A DNA stretch of 64,000 nt from Paracentrotus lividus (GCA_940671915.1 CALNVZ010003426.1:12585951-12649950); one strand, 5' to 3'; counted from the first letter of the stretch, positions 35,601 to 49,763 are shown. Notes: generated by a model from the sequence alone, not told the origin. Translations and numbers: made by a program.

Positions 35601-36213
35601 AGATTAACATCGTTCCCATAATGTCAGTGTGTGCCTTAAACGTTAATAATCATTATGCAGTTGAATTAACAGGGGTCGTGGATGCTTGATCTCTGTGGTG
35701 TCTAGCCCGGACTGCGGCACTTGTGACCGGCCACTGTCGTCGCCACACATGTCAGCAGTTCGAGTGCGCCCGCGGTCCGTCCGCACTTCTTCCTTTAAAG
35801 TCAATAGCTGTTAAGATCTTCAGCTCTAACCGTTTTAAAGATAGTGATGCGCAATCCCCTCCTCTCAATACACACTAGAAATGGGATCTTCAAAACAGGT
35901 AGCGTTGTTAAAACCCTTTACCAAATCCCGAAGATTTGCTCTTAAGTTTAAACAAAATGCGCCAATGCAGACGGCCCCACGAAAAGGAATGTGGGGCGGA
36001 CGAATACGAATTAGCAATATTTGGAGAAGAAAATCCCTTGCTTTACACATACAAAGTACCCACGGACCTATATGAAACTGACTCTGTAGCACATGTAACG
36101 TGATTTTATACTTTACATGAACCAACCCTCCTAGTTTTAATATCATACAAGTCGGATGTATGCTAAGTTCATATCTTATGCCGATAAACAATCACACAGA
36201 ATGAAAAATTGCC
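32667..36213. other. No supported gene
   Basis: AT-rich with A-rich tracts at 33020-33075, 33630-33670 and 34300-34340. A GC-rich patch at 35680-35800 (GGCCACTGTCGTCGCC) has no recognised product. The sequence at 35250-35480, rich in CGTACGAA/TTCGTA words, looks like a decayed repeat without clear ends. Confidence 0.5.
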
Positions 36214-36605
36214 AATTGGTCTAAACCCACTTTGACTAATGCCTGTTTGGTCTCATGCCATATGGTATAATTCCATCTGATCTTTAACCAGTTCGTCTAA
36301 TTGCTGTGGGTTTCCACTTCACCTATTTACCATTTTGTCTAATTCCTATTTCGTCTTGTAACAAACTGGTAATATACCAAATATTCTACTCGGGAATTAG
36401 ACGAAGATGAAATTAGACCATTTGGCTATTAGACAATTGGAAATTAGACCAATTGGTCATTAGATCAAGCGAGATGTTTACTAAATATGTATCAGACCAA
36501 GGGGAAACTAGACCAAATTGCTATTAATCCAAATGATTTAGCCCATATGGTATTAGACAAACAGAAATTTAGGCCAACTGCTATTAGACCAAGTGGATAT
36601 AAACT
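36214..36605. mobile_element. TTGGTCTAA foldback element, uninterrupted copy
   Basis: AATTGGTCTAAACCCACTTT at the left and TATTAGACCAAGTGGATATA at the right are inverted. Inside, variants of TTGGTCTAAT/ATTAGACCAA recur at short intervals and switch strand near the middle (about 36380), so the element is a decayed foldback of short repeats. Confidence 0.75.
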
Positions 36606-36917
36606 GCCTGGTTTCACAATACCCTAACTAAGTTCATTATGAAGATAGAGTACCCGTCTGGGTAAGGTTTGGGGTTGGTGTAATTGTCGGGTAGTAGTTA
36701 AATAAGATCTGGGGTATCACAAAAATATTGTTTTAAAATGTTCAACATGTTTTAAATTAATAATTTTAGTCATATTTCGCTATTTCTTTAAAATTCTAGA
36801 AATCAAAATGCCTATAATTATCCCACAGCCACAACTTGCACAGCCTAGCCATTTTTTTAACCCCTGCTATCGTTATGCAGACGCATAAAGAAAGCATGAC
36901 AACGCACGGGAACGCAT

Positions 36918-37079
36918 CTGGGCGCCGTAACACAAAGGTTTGCGATCAATTGCAATTTTGAAAGAGGCTTTTTGATTGGTCACTGACCAGTCATTTGAAC
37001 AAAAATGCATGCAACAATGATTGTGATTGGCTATTGCAACTTTGCGATAGATCGCAAACCTTTGTGTTACGGCGCCCAG
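36918..37079. mobile_element. Palindromic MITE, CTGGGCGCCGTAACAC
   Basis: A 162-bp palindrome with ends CTGGGCGCCGTAACACAAAG/CTTTGTGTTACGGCGCCCAG and matching inner words GGTTTGCGATCAATTGCAA/TTGCGATAGATCGCAAACC. The arms are nearly identical. Confidence 0.88.
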
Positions 37080-37378
37080 GTCTTGTTAAATTTGCAAAGC
37101 TCTGTGTCAAGGGGTAGGTGTATACAGCCAAAACACGAAATGGAGTCAAATTGTCTTTGAAACTATGGATGATCAAACATTATAAACCTAGGTTCATCAT
37201 CTTTTGAAGGATATCCCAGGAAATGGATCGTTAGTCAATAGCCCGTACGAGTGCAAGCTCAATTTCCTGTCGTGGTCTTGGTTCAAGGGTTTTATGGTGA
37301 AAGCCGGATTTGAGGACCGTTTCGCATTTAAATGCAACCGTATCTGTTTACCCTTCCCGTTACTTGCATAAAGAAACT

Positions 37379-37512
37379 GGGGCCAGTTTCTCGAAACCGT
37401 CATAAGTATGAGTTCGTGGACATCCCATTGAAACGCGTTTTAATTCTACAACACGTGTCACTATGGGTTGTCCAAGAACTTAGACTTATGACGGTTTCGA
37501 GAAACGGGCCCC
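37379..37512. mobile_element. Palindromic MITE, GGGGCC(A/C)GTTTCTCGAAACC
   Basis: A 134-bp palindrome: CAGTTTCTCGAAACCGTCAT at the left, ATGACGGTTTCGAGAAACGG at the right, with GGGGCC/GGCCCC termini. Inner arms AAGT-TGAGTTCGTGGACA/TGTCCAAGAACTTAGACTT pair as well. Confidence 0.87.
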
Positions 37513-39568
37513 TGGTGTATTGAGTCGTTTGTCAAGTTACGAACGGCTTCTTGGTGCCATACTAAACACATTCCGAATCATTTAGCGCAAAGAGTGATTA
37601 CCAGTTTTTCGTAAAGTCATGTAATCTTTATTAACGAATTGCACATACAGCTCCTATGGTTTAAAAATGTATCGGGACCTAACTAACGTTCTTCGATCCA
37701 TTCCCTAAATTTATTAAAATCCGAATACAATTTTCAATAAGACTCTAATAACAGAGTAAGACTCTACCCTTTTACTGTACGCAGGCGGCCCTTATAGGCA
37801 TGTCATTGGTGAAGTCGGCTTTGGACCAAAGTTTAATACAAACGTGCTAAAATCGAATTTTAGTTCATTTCGTTTGTTTGTTATACACTTACTAACATAT
37901 CGTTTTCTTTGTGTCAGGAAAAATAGAGTAAAGTATCATATTACTAAAAATTATTACTTTCGAATGCACTTTTTGTAGCTCCTTGAATTCATCGTAAAAT
38001 GCATTCATCACTGCATTGCGATTTGTATCTTTTACACTTTTGTTCTTCTTATAAGAAAAGCTCTTGAAAAGACTTTTATTACTATATTGTTATCCTACAG
38101 GAAAGATACAATCCTTGCATTAGTGGCTTTTATCACCCATCCATTAAGGCATTCACATGCAGGTCGACATGGTCGATATATCACGCTTTTCAGAATGCAA
38201 GTTATTTCTGTAGCCCAGGCGACGGCCATTCGAATACCAATAGCTGTCAAATTTTCGCGCCACTTTTGAAAGCACTCGTAAATTACTTCGGGAACGCAGT
38301 TTTCATACTATTGTTCCTTTTCCGTCTCAGTTTAGTGCAGATGTTTTGTGGGAAGAGATTTCTTTCAGGTAGCATAAAAGCGTGAAATGTATTTTTGCTA
38401 AGTGATTCGCCTGCTATTTCTTCGATTAATCGATCCAATTTTCATTCAGTAACCTTCGTTCATGAACTAATGTGAATCAGTGAAACGCCCTGTCCTCCTA
38501 CATTAAAAAAAAAAAAAAGAAGTATATAAAAATACTGTATTGGTAGTATCCTTGAGATACGTTTAGTTTAATACATTTTAAGGCGCATCATTTCTAATTA
38601 GTACAGGTTACTGATTTTGAAAGTTATTGCTTAGTATTCTTTTAGTAAAATTTTGTTTCCGTTTTTGTGTAGAGTCAGGTTACTTATAATGGACGGTAAT
38701 ACGAAGTTTTGCCTCCAAAACAAAACAGTCCTTTTCTTCGTCATTGTTGCGGGACGTGACAGAAATAACAGCCATCGGAAATTCAGAAACTATATGTTTA
38801 TAGAACTAATGATAAAATAATCTAAAATAAAGTTTCCAGTGTTATACGTCATTACCAGGTATCAAGTATTGTATTGTAATCTATTGTAACTCTATATTTA
38901 CTACACAGCTCTTCAAAATTTAGAGAAATTCCGAATTACCAACAAATAGGGTCAAATAAGAATAAACCAATAAATGCATCCGATAAAAGAACTTAAAGAA
39001 AGGAAAGGGACAAACTATAAACTGTGAAATAGGTGCGACTCCGATGCTCCGATTGATTTGTGTTATTCAAATTGCATTTTCGTCAAAATAGTATAGAGAC
39101 TATTTCATGTGATTTAGTTTGATGTAAGGTATCATCAAACATTGATCCCTTGGCTCATCTTGATTTAAGGGCAAAGATAGAAATTGAAGTAGGGCATTTC
39201 CAATTTCTTAAGTGATTCATTTTCCAATTTGAACGTCAAGATCTTGCAAAAGGAAAATCTTACTCTTCATTTTCATGCATTTTGCTTGAACGTGAGTATA
39301 TCTAAACTTGAACTGAAATGCTATGCATTCGCGATGACAAGTGTCAATATAATATCAAACGGCCAAAGTCTATGACAGTTCATTTCGAGTAAATCAAGAA
39401 AAACCTACTATTTTGTGTGTTTCTTAAATGAGGGCTTTGGATGGTTCATGATTTTAAGGCACTTCTGGGTGGAATTCAGGGCTGTAAATTATACATAAGG
39501 AACAAAGGAACAGTTTCCCATCTTGATTAACTCGATTTGGCAAAGAGATGTGAGCCGTTTTATATCCA

Positions 39569-39783
39569 GGGGGGTGTTTCACAAAGAGTTAAGTAGACTT
39601 AAAGTCGCACTTAACTTCTACGCGCATCTTCTTTTGTAACGCGCAATTTAATTGATAGATTTCACAATGGCGCGCATCCCCTGAGTACGGTCAATCCAAT
39701 GAGGTGATGCGTATTATAACTCATGAAACTAACGATTTAAGTGCGATTTTTAAGTCTACTTAACTCTTTGTGAAACTACCCCC
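39569..39783. mobile_element. Palindromic MITE, GTTTCACAAAGAGTTAAGTAG family, copy 1
   Basis: A 215-bp palindrome: TTTCACAAAGAGTTAAGTAG at the left, CTACTTAACTCTTTGTGAAA at the right, GGGGG/CCCCC termini, and a possible CAG duplication. The centre has AATGGCGCGCATCCCCTGAG. Confidence 0.9.
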
Positions 39784-42076
39784 AGGTCTAATTGAAACCA
39801 CAACTTTTCGGATTATCTTCTTTTATTCAGCTGCAGATCTTTTTTCCGTTTCAGAGGACATACACAGTTGTTTTTTTTCTATCTGGTTTACTTTCTTCGT
39901 CTGAATTTTCACGAGGCATTTTTTCTGTGGTTCTTTTACTACCTTCTTTAGGACTATGAATATTACGATCGTAAAACAAAAGTTACCCATCCATCTCAAA
40001 TGCTCTTTTTCTCTCACATGACACAACAAAATAATAGCACATTGCTTTGTGTATATGACTGACTCACTCAACAAATGATTTAGTCCAATCCGAATAATCC
40101 CTTTAAAAAGATAAATACGGTATTGGATATCTCAATGGGGCAATGCCCTCTGGAAATGGAATATATCAAACTGATGATGTCATATTCAAGCGCCAAGACA
40201 ATTTCCTCGTAAATCCTTTCGGCAGAAGTCATGAAAACAATTCATATGCAAATGATTAAATTATAATTCTATCCGCGATTGAAGCTTTTCTGATAAACTA
40301 ATCCCATCATAGGGCGTCAATGAAATTAGTTTGTATTGAGATCGATTTATGTGAGAATTATGTTTTGAGAGAGGATGGGTTGAAATTGCCTGGACGTAAC
40401 GAGCAACCTCTGATCATGAATACATTGGAAATATATGAATATGACGGCAACATTCTTGCAAGATATCCGGGGGAGAGAGAGAGAAAAAAAAGGTTTTGAA
40501 CAGGGTTTATCACTTTATGTTATTTTGACGTCATACATGCCAAATAATGTATCTATCAATAGATTATTATTATTTAATAGTCATGACTGCAGGATTTATT
40601 TCGTCTAAGATGTAGGTTTAGGGTTACGGTAGGATATAGTGTTAAGTGAAGGGTTCATGTTTGCCATTTGATTAGTGTATCGAATTGGCAGCCGGAGCAA
40701 TTGTCATGAAATTGAGCTGTGCAAACAGAGAATAATGTATATACAAAGTTGTAGGTTTTGTTAAAAAAGGAACCAAAGTGCGTTTGTGTCTGTGTATGCG
40801 CACATGTACCTGAATGAAACTTACTTCGTTTCCTACTATAAAAACAAAAACAAAAAAAAAACCCCAAAAACTAAAAGACCTAAAAATAAATTTAAAAAAA
40901 ATCTTTGTGTGTAAAGTCGAAAAATATTTTGCTCATTTATATCTCCAAACTAATTGACCACAACTAATGCATTATCTGTTAGTATTCTGCTATTTGTTCC
41001 TATAATATATTTATGTTTGTTTAAAATCCAAGTTAATTTGTTTGAATTTCACACTTTCTCAGGTCGCATGCTGTCACTTTAAAGCTCGGGATATGGCGGC
41101 AATTTCCAATTACTGTAAAGCCTCTTCGTATTAATAAACACAAATTTAATTAACTCCATGAATGCTGATTGCTTTAAAGTTGATTTATTTAGCTACTCGT
41201 TAATTTTCTCGTTGATTTGATGGCTGCAAATAAACGATGTATTGTTTACAGTGCTCTTAAGCAGTATTAAGGCAAATTGATACAAATCAGACTTGCCATT
41301 TACTATATTACACGGTAGTGCTATCGCTGACGTAATTAGGAGTAGATAATTACGATAAATCGCTATAGGCTTAATACGCACGTTTGTCACGGGAGGACCT
41401 ACGTGTTATTCTAACCGATATTCATTCAGACGTTTTCGCCATTGATCAAATTTATCCCGCCCTTTTCTCACTCAATGATAATATCAAAGAAAAGTGTTGA
41501 AATTTCTTAACATCTTGCAGTTGCAGTTCAAACATATCACCAGTCTTGTTACATAGATTCATAGGGGAAAAATCAACCAAACAATTCCTAATGAAATCCC
41601 ATTTTATAAATCGATGCTTTTTTTTTTCATTGTTATACTTCACATAAACAAAATACACTGAAGTTGCAAAACATTGATTTGTTTTTAATCTATTAAAAAA
41701 AAAAAAAAAAAAACTTTCCAAATTGACATTATGTATACGGTAAATTCAAATGGAAAAATGAGCAAAAAAGAAAAAAGAAAACAAAAAAGAAAAACAAAAT
41801 CATAATTTTTTGTTTGTGTTTTCAGCAACCCCAACTTATCTAGTGTCAAAATTCCGGGTCTACTTCGTTGGTTCATTTTGGTTTCATTATTGCAAACTAA
41901 TATGCTTTATAGTTTATAGATATCAAACTGAGATCGTTTAAAGAAAGATTCGAGTGTACTTTTCTGGACTTAATTAAAGTTGCCTTACGATGAAGCTTTT
42001 GGAACAAGAATGACCACCATGGTGGGAGCAACACACTGACTTGTGGACTCATACTTAAAATTTAGATAACAGAGTT

Positions 42077-42679
42077 AAGGCCCGGTCGCACTGGCGTTTA
42101 GGAAGATTTGCGTATGAATTGCGGACAAAATTGGTTTATATTCGTTGAACATCCGCAACATTCGTGAAACATGCTTGTTTTAGTTGACCGACATCCGCAC
42201 AAGTCCGCAATAATCCACAAGGCACATTTTCCCGTTCCCAGGACTTTTGAGCAGCTCAAAAATCCTGGGAAAGGAAACATACGAAATACATATGCAATTC
42301 ACCCCAAATACATACTTAATCTATGCGCTGAATATCCGGTGTTATCCGCTGATATCCGCAACTGACGGTGGCATTGCGGCTTGGCGGCGGAGAGGGATAG
42401 TGCGTAAAGCGGATATACCGTCTACATCCCGAACTAAAATAACATGTAGCGAATGCATACAGACTGCCTCAAATAGTGCGTTTGCATTACGTCTGATTTG
42501 CGATTAATCTGTAACGATATTCGCTTTAATTCGTGAAACATCCGTTTTTAACCGTCATCATTATTATCGCTATACATCCGTAATTCATTTGAAGAAATTG
42601 TCACTTTTGTTGCGGACGAACGAAATTTGTATACGCAACTCATGCACAATTAATCCTCTCGCGAGTGGAACGGGACCTT
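42077..42679. mobile_element. MITE, AAGGCCCGGTCGCACTGGCG
   Basis: A 603-bp element with inverted ends AAGGCCCGGTCGCACTGGCG/CGCGAGTGGAACGGGACCTT. The subterminal parts repeat ATCCGCAACATTCGTGAAAC and ATTCGTGAAACATCCG words. An inner palindrome (TTCCCAGGACTTTTGAGCAG/CTCAAAAATCCTGGGAA) is at 42236-42271. It ends 80 bp from the exon candidate at 42760. Confidence 0.75.
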
Positions 42680-42759
42680 CAGATACAGTTGCGATGAAAT
42701 AAGTCATCATCACCATCAAACATGTTTCGAAGTAAGGATATTGAGGTATATATACTTAC

Positions 42760-42834
42760 AGATTTATTTGGGTCGATGGAAGCTTAGTCTGTGGTATTAT
42801 TGGGTCACCTTTCACTGGGATGCTGGTTTCGATT
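42760..42834 (-). other. Candidate exon, possibly a 5' UTR exon of the calcitonin-type gene
   Basis: A 75-nt minus-strand segment sits between a strong acceptor (CTCCTTTTCTTACAG) and a strong donor (AAATCT/GTAAGTATA). Joined to the exon at 4458 it places an in-frame TAA upstream of the calcitonin ATG, as a 5' UTR would. One frame is also open (reading IETSIPVKGDPIIPQTKL), so it could instead be a coding exon of an unknown gene. The link to the calcitonin gene, 38 kb away, is inference. Confidence 0.35.
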
Positions 42835-43554
42835 CTGTAAGAAAAGGAGATGAAAGACAGATTAAACAAGAGCATACAAGTTTTAGGCTAGATATGAGTA
42901 AGAACTAGTAGAATATTAAGTACGTCATATCGGTCTTGAGATATTATATTTCAAGATATATTATTCCCTTTTACGCGGTACGGTAGATACTTTTATCATT
43001 CAGACAAGTGTTTCCTGTAATGGATCTAAAAAGTAACTGATTTGACTTTTGTTTTGTGTTCTGTATTTGATTGTGTTTTCCCTTCACGTACCTCTTCTAC
43101 AGACCAATAACTGTTAAAATATAACGTTTCATGAACAATATAAGTATACAAATCTGAATAAGTGCTAGCTTAGAGAAGTACCTTTTTAGATCAAGTCAAA
43201 GCAGTGTTTTATCCTATTTTAAATGGTGTACAGATACATCATTTTTGAGAAGAATTTTAATCGCAAAAATGAAAAATCCGCCAGGCTGTAACAAATAAAT
43301 GGTAGTATTCAAAATAGCGTGACAAACTTTATAAAAAAAGTGAAACCAACAACAAAGGTCGACGTAGTGTATAGAAGATAAACGGACATGAACGAAAACG
43401 AACGACATTGATCGCAAGGTGGGAGGCTTTCATTTTTGTCTAAGAACAAACGACTGCTGGGGGCTGGTAGCCAACTACAATACGTGTCGTAGTTGTCTTC
43501 ATAAGCGGATCTTGCATCTCTAAACGTCCCGCGGCATAGCACGAACTAGTTTTA

Positions 43555-43665
43555 CCGGTGCTAGTACGGTTCCCTGCGGCACACCAGTGGACGGTGCGAG
43601 GTTGGTTCCCTGCGGCACACCTGGATAGGCCACATGGGCTTTGAGCTTTAGAGCTGACGACAATA
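43555..43665 (-). pseudogene. Reverse-transcriptase fragment with a 36-bp in-frame duplication
   Basis: On the minus strand the frame reads LKAHVAYPGVPQGTNLAP and then STGVPQGTVLAP. GVPQGT(V/S)L is the conserved motif of non-LTR retrotransposon reverse transcriptases. Its 18-bp core, GGTGTGCCGCAGGGAACC, occurs twice, 36 bp (12 codons) apart. After VLAP the sequence departs from any RT and soon meets a stop. No other RT motif lies nearby, so this is a short relic. Confidence 0.4.
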
Positions 43666-46600
43666 GGTTAAAAGGTATCACTGAGTACATGCGCAGTATA
43701 TGTGCTAATTACACTGATGAGGCGGTACTGCATCTTCATATAACTAGTACCATCAGGAAATATACTTTGTAAAAACCGGTTAGAAGTCATAATTCTTTAT
43801 TTGGTTGCATTCCAATACGTTCGAAGATTTCCAAAAAGTGCTGTCAATATCTCTACCTTATTTTGATTGATTCATTATAAATACTCCAAGTACAATAATG
43901 AACACTTGAATAATTGCATGACTTATCTATTCATTTATCTCTGTCTTGTACTTTAAAACGATTTTTTTATTTTTTTATTTGATGGAATATAGTAATTGAG
44001 AAAATAAAAGAGATAAAAACAAAAAACAAAAACTACAGTAAGCTAAAATATTGTCTAGAATGGTTGAAAAAAAGAAGGAAAAGAGGTTTAAATTTGAGGG
44101 CAATAGGGAGCAGGGAGGAAAGAAAAACATATTGGAAATCGAAAATGAACAATGTCAAGAAGAAGATGAAGAAGGGAAGGGGACGGCAACTATAATTAAC
44201 AAAGTACACTCAACTCTTTCATCAAACTAAAAGGATAATCCAGTTACACGCTGTACGTGCAAACTTGAAAATCACGTTACCAAAAAGACGAATTCATCGC
44301 CACAAAAGTCGACCAACCTCGTTACCCAGTTACACCAATGCCACCAACACTCAGCCGACCACCAAACTGCAGTACCCGAAATAGGCAAGCTGTTGATGGG
44401 TTAATAGTCAATGTAGCAGTGTGGTTGGGGTATTGATGAGTATAGCATAATTCTATAGGACAGGGAATTGAAGGAGGGTTGGTTGTAAGAACATTCATAA
44501 CTGCTCGATCGGCGCCAGATATCCATCCGCTTTTCGATTAAATCGAAATAATCGTTCGAGCAATCCATCCTTGGATCAGATGATGGTAGTATCGTATACA
44601 TGAAATCGGAGGAGTGCGAGGAGGGAAGAAAAGACTGTTTTAGCGTGATTATGTGAATAGTAAGTTACAAGACTAATAACTATTTTCCCATTCTATGTGG
44701 CACTTCTTCATGCATGAACGTATAAGGTAGCAATGTCAGATAGTATAGAAAAAGGAGAAAACGAATATTGGACATCATTCATACTTCATACACGCCAAAA
44801 AATACTTTCTAGACTTTTATAACAATTTACCATTCACGACCGAAAAAGAAAGAAACAAACAAACAGTGTAAAAGTTTACACTTGACGGACTTGATTTCAG
44901 CAAGTCTTAAGTGAACGTTTCCATTTTCCACTTTTATTTTTTAGTAGTGCAGAAGAATCCTATATGTAATGTTTTATTTTCATGCGCCAAGGGTAGGTGA
45001 TAATATTGAAAACCTAAAAGGTACACGATTGTACAATTTACGACACAAAGACCACAATGCTGGATATATCATTATATTTTTGGGCGCTAAAAAAAATAAT
45101 TCGGTGACATTGCATTTGCATGAAAATAAACATAATTGAATGTCAAAGTGTAGAGCAAAAAAAGATAAACAGATAATAAATAATAATAATAAAAATAAAT
45201 AGCGTTCTCTACGTTACAAAATCCACGACCGTGGACCTTTAACGAAAAAAAAGAAGGGGGGGGGGTAATACGTCAATAAATGGTGATACATGAATCAATG
45301 TATGTGTTACTCAATATGAATGTTTGCCTGGAAGTTGGCTGTCTGACGGACATGTTCAAGTGCTACATTTTGAAGTGACATGTCAAATATGATAAAGTGG
45401 TATTGAAACCCCAAGCGGTTCCTGTTCAATATGAGTACAGTGATGCCGGGTAGAATGAAGACTATTTGTCGACAAAGGGCAGAGGTTACAACTCGGCTAA
45501 TGATCCTCTATCTGCACCAGATTAATGTACCTGAACATAATTTCAAATGTAGCAAAAGACTGTAAAACGGCAACTTCCATATATTGGTGAGCACAGTTCC
45601 AATACACGAAGAAGTATAATTGCGAATTAAACAAGAGGCTATTAGATCTACACATAAGTTAAATAATAAAAAAAAATAATATCAAATCATATCATGATGA
45701 GGATGTTGTTTTTATCAGATCATAAAACTTTGATAGGAGGAACATTTTCCCTGAATTTTATTTATTCAATTCAGGTAATCTTTCATCAGGAATTGAGGAA
45801 TCGATGCAATGTTTTATAAACATGATCTTATATGATAGCATTTCCATAACTTAATTCTTTACTAACTTCCATGTTCCTAAAAGTACTAACAATTATTATT
45901 TCCCTCATCATAAAACGGAAGATAAAATCGTTTACTAACCAATAGAAATAATAAGCAATCGTCACGATCAAAACGGTATTGATATTGACTGCTTTTATCG
46001 ATTGCTGTTATCGTCGATACTCAATCGCCGTTTTCATCACGATCTCATGTTTGATAGTGATATCGGGTTTCATCTTGATCGTAACATGTTGCATTTTTAT
46101 TTGCATTTTTATGAATCTGAAAATGAAACCCAATTAAATCAGTGAGTGATAGATGGAGAGCAATTCAAATACCATGTTGTTTGTTTCATGGTTTGGCGAA
46201 CGTCAGCAATCTATAAAAAAAATAATAAAAATTAATAAATACAAAATAAAACCCTTGATAAGCGGATGGTTTGTAAAAAATTATAAATGTTCAAATGTTC
46301 TTCATGTTCTTATTGACTCTCTCCAACTAATCATTGTTGAGTGACAAAATGATATACCAAAGGCATGGGTCAAAATGAAAATAAATAGGTAATCATACGC
46401 AGCATCAGCGATTTAAAGATTATACATTATAAGGTTCTAAAATGAACTTCAAGCTGTGAAATCAACGAATTTACAATGACATTAGTGGGTTTTGCGCCTG
46501 CTGGAAATAAATTATTTACATGGAAACTTATGTACCTCACTTGCGAACACTAATTACCGACCAAGTGTAATTTGCGTCTATTCATATAGACCACCTGTAC

Positions 46601-48150
46601 CCCCACAAACAGAGTGTCATCTGCCAATTATAATAGGCTTATGAAGATCCTTCAAACTGTAAGGCTGTAACCCCCATCATTCTATCCAAAATATAAGACG
46701 CAATAAGATGTCGTCTTATTACATCGTTATTCGTTTAGGTGATAGAGCACATGGGGCAGACGACAAAATAATAATAATAATAACAAAAATAAAGGGGAGG
46801 AGTTTATAAAGAAAATAAGATACAAGCAGGAGCAAAAATACCCTAAACGTAAATAAAATGGAATTACGAAGAAGTATAGGGGGAAAAAAGAAGATAATCA
46901 AGAAGACAAAGACATGAAAGAAATGAAAAGGGAAATTAGGGAATTATTGAGAAGAATAAAGACGAAGAAGTAGACAAATAGACCTGCACCTCCCAATTAG
47001 CTATGATACGTGATAAATTGTCATTTGTAATGTGTGATTAAATTTTGGCAAGCCTGAAAATGACCACGAAAAAGAATAGAACCAAGGATGATTATACAAT
47101 GATCGATTCGAGGACATTACAAACAAAGATATAACATTAATCTAAAATCTGCGGTATAGGAATGTCATAGCAAAACACTCATGTAGATTACATGTCATGA
47201 TGACAACTCGAGTAGTCATTGTCAACAAATCTTTCCGATCGGAAACTGCGTCTTGTTGGAGCAAGAATGGTGTTAAGTCTTTTTACTTTAGTGTACAATT
47301 AATGTCCTTTTACCTATCGATTAGACGATTGTCGAGAAGGGCTATCATTTTTCGGAGAGACCCCCGAACAAGCCCGCGCTGTCCCTGGGGCGGTATCAGC
47401 TGCGCTACTAGCTGGACACGGCTGCCTGCCCACTGTCTAAACAAGAATGCTATTTCAGATTGTTTTCCATTTTAATTACCCGTCGTTCGATAATAGCGAG
47501 TGATGCCTTCGTAGCCCCACGCACCCATTTCCATGCTGGTCTCTCTTCCTATCCCGCCGTCACAGTCCAACATATCCGTTTTCATGTTTTGTCTATCGCA
47601 ATGTTTCTCCGTCCTTTAACACCCTCAAGACAATGATGTCATACGAGCAATGAGTCTTCAGTCCCTTAGTTGTTTAATGGTGATTTGAAATGCTCCAGAT
47701 ATGTTACATTAATTGGAACACAACGAGGCTAAAAGTTGAATTGCAATTGTTTCTGCCATTGTGGACGGAGACATGCGACTAAAATAAGTTTATTAAGTGA
47801 TTGGCACCTTTCCTTACGTAAATTAAAATGAGAGAATTAGGAACTACACGAGATGAAGGAATAGGGGGAAGATAACCTCTTCTTCTTCAGGTGCATTGTC
47901 CAACTAATTAGGAAAGGGAAGAACAACTTGAAGAAAATGTTTCATATTAAGGTATATAAATGGAGGCTTCACAGACGATAAAGAAATAGATAAAGATGGA
48001 CTAAAAGATATGACAAAGAAGAGAAAAAGAGAGAAAGATAGAGAAAATTTCAAAAGGGAGAGAAAGACAAGTAGGAAAAGGAGACACACAGAAGGCCGGA
48101 TAATGCTTCACAGAGGAAGAAGAAAAGGAAGAAGACGAATCAAAAAAGGA

Positions 48151-48155
<5 letters not shown>

Positions 48156-48206
<51 letters not shown>

Positions 48207-48210
48207 GGGG
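48156..48210. repeat. (GA)n microsatellite followed by poly-G
   Basis: About 19 GA units and then 14 Gs, within a wider purine-rich stretch (47990-48240). Confidence 0.96.
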
Positions 48211-49695
48211 AGAGGGAGACAGACAGACAGAAAGGGGCATGTTTTCGTCCAGCACATAATCTAAAGTCGAACATGCGAGAACATTACCCCATTCATTATT
48301 ATCTCCTGTGTCGCCATCTCATCCGCTTCCGATGTTTTACTTTTTTCTTTTTAATCTTTGTTTTTCTCTTGTACTCAGTTTGCTTTTGTTCTTTTCAGAA
48401 AATTTGTATGTTCAAAAAGTTGTCAAGATCCTAAGATCATATTTTCATTATACGGCCGAATAGTGAAATATGGGTCAGTATGGTAGCGTTATAATTATAA
48501 GCTATTCCAAGGAATTTGTTCCGGCGACAAGCTGTAAACCTAAATAAATTCCACGCACTAATCGTAAAGTTGCTTTTCATTTACAAATATGTGAATTTTT
48601 TTATTTTTTATTTTTATTTTTAAAATTAAGTATTTACTTCCTTTTTCATCAACTCTTTCCTCTGGAAGGCTTATTTCATTTTTTGTATGACCTTAAAATG
48701 AATTTCAAAAGCCCTTTTTGTAAACTCATGATATCTATATTCTCTACATGCTGCGAATAGGGGAAGAAAAGACAAAACTTCTTTGAGCCTGGCCAGCTCT
48801 TGAATTTATCTTAACCTTGTAGGTTTTTTTCCCCCAAAAGGACTTCCTGTGCAATAAAAAAAAGAAGAAGAGTGGAGTCACTTTGGTCTATTTTAGCCTG
48901 TACTTGAAAGTAGGGCAGCTAATCATTAATGTTAGATAATGGTGGATAAGAGAGAGGGAGAGAGAGAGAGACAGAGAGACAGATGGATAGCAGAAAGAGA
49001 AAGAGAAAGTGAGAGAGAGAGAATAAGACTTTTGGAGACCGACATTCAGGCAGTAAAATAGGACAGAGCGACGCAATATTGTCTTTTAAACGAAGCAGAA
49101 TTAAGACGACCTAACTGATTTCATGAGTCTGGCGCAATTCTGTATTTAGGTTATTGAAAAGAACTATCCATGCAAGTGTATCAAGACCGCCGGCTTCAGT
49201 AATACGATGGGAGAGATAAAAACTTTTAAATTGAAAAAGAATGAAGAACGTTGTAACATGATATTTGTGTGTGTGTGGGGGGGGGGGAGGTGTTGGGGTG
49301 AGTGGAAAAAAGGAAAATTCAGATTAAAAAGAAAGAATATGAGGAGAAAAGGAGGAATACTTCTACAAAACAAGAGGAAAAGAGAGAGAGAATATGACAA
49401 AGCGAGAAAAGAGTATGAGAATATGACGAAGAACTTTACTTTTAAGATAGATACGACATAGCAAAGCAGACGAAATTAAATGTATACAGCAATTAACATT
49501 ATTTTTATTTTTCTTTTAATTCGTTTTCATAACAATGCTTCCATACCGACTTCAACCCCAACCCCCCCAAAAAAAAAACAAACCCAAAAACAAAACAAAA
49601 CAAAACGAATCAAAACAGAATACAAGTAAAGCTATCGTGCGGCAGATTACTCGAACAAACGGTCGACAGAAAATGACCAAAAAATAAAAAAGTAA

Positions 49696-49714
49696 AGAGA
49701 GAGAGAGAGAGAGG

Positions 49715-49763
<49 letters not shown>

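Noticed and set aside
47197-47475. A 92-residue plus-strand frame in a GC-rich stretch
   Set aside because: No recognisable motif; composition alone can keep it open.
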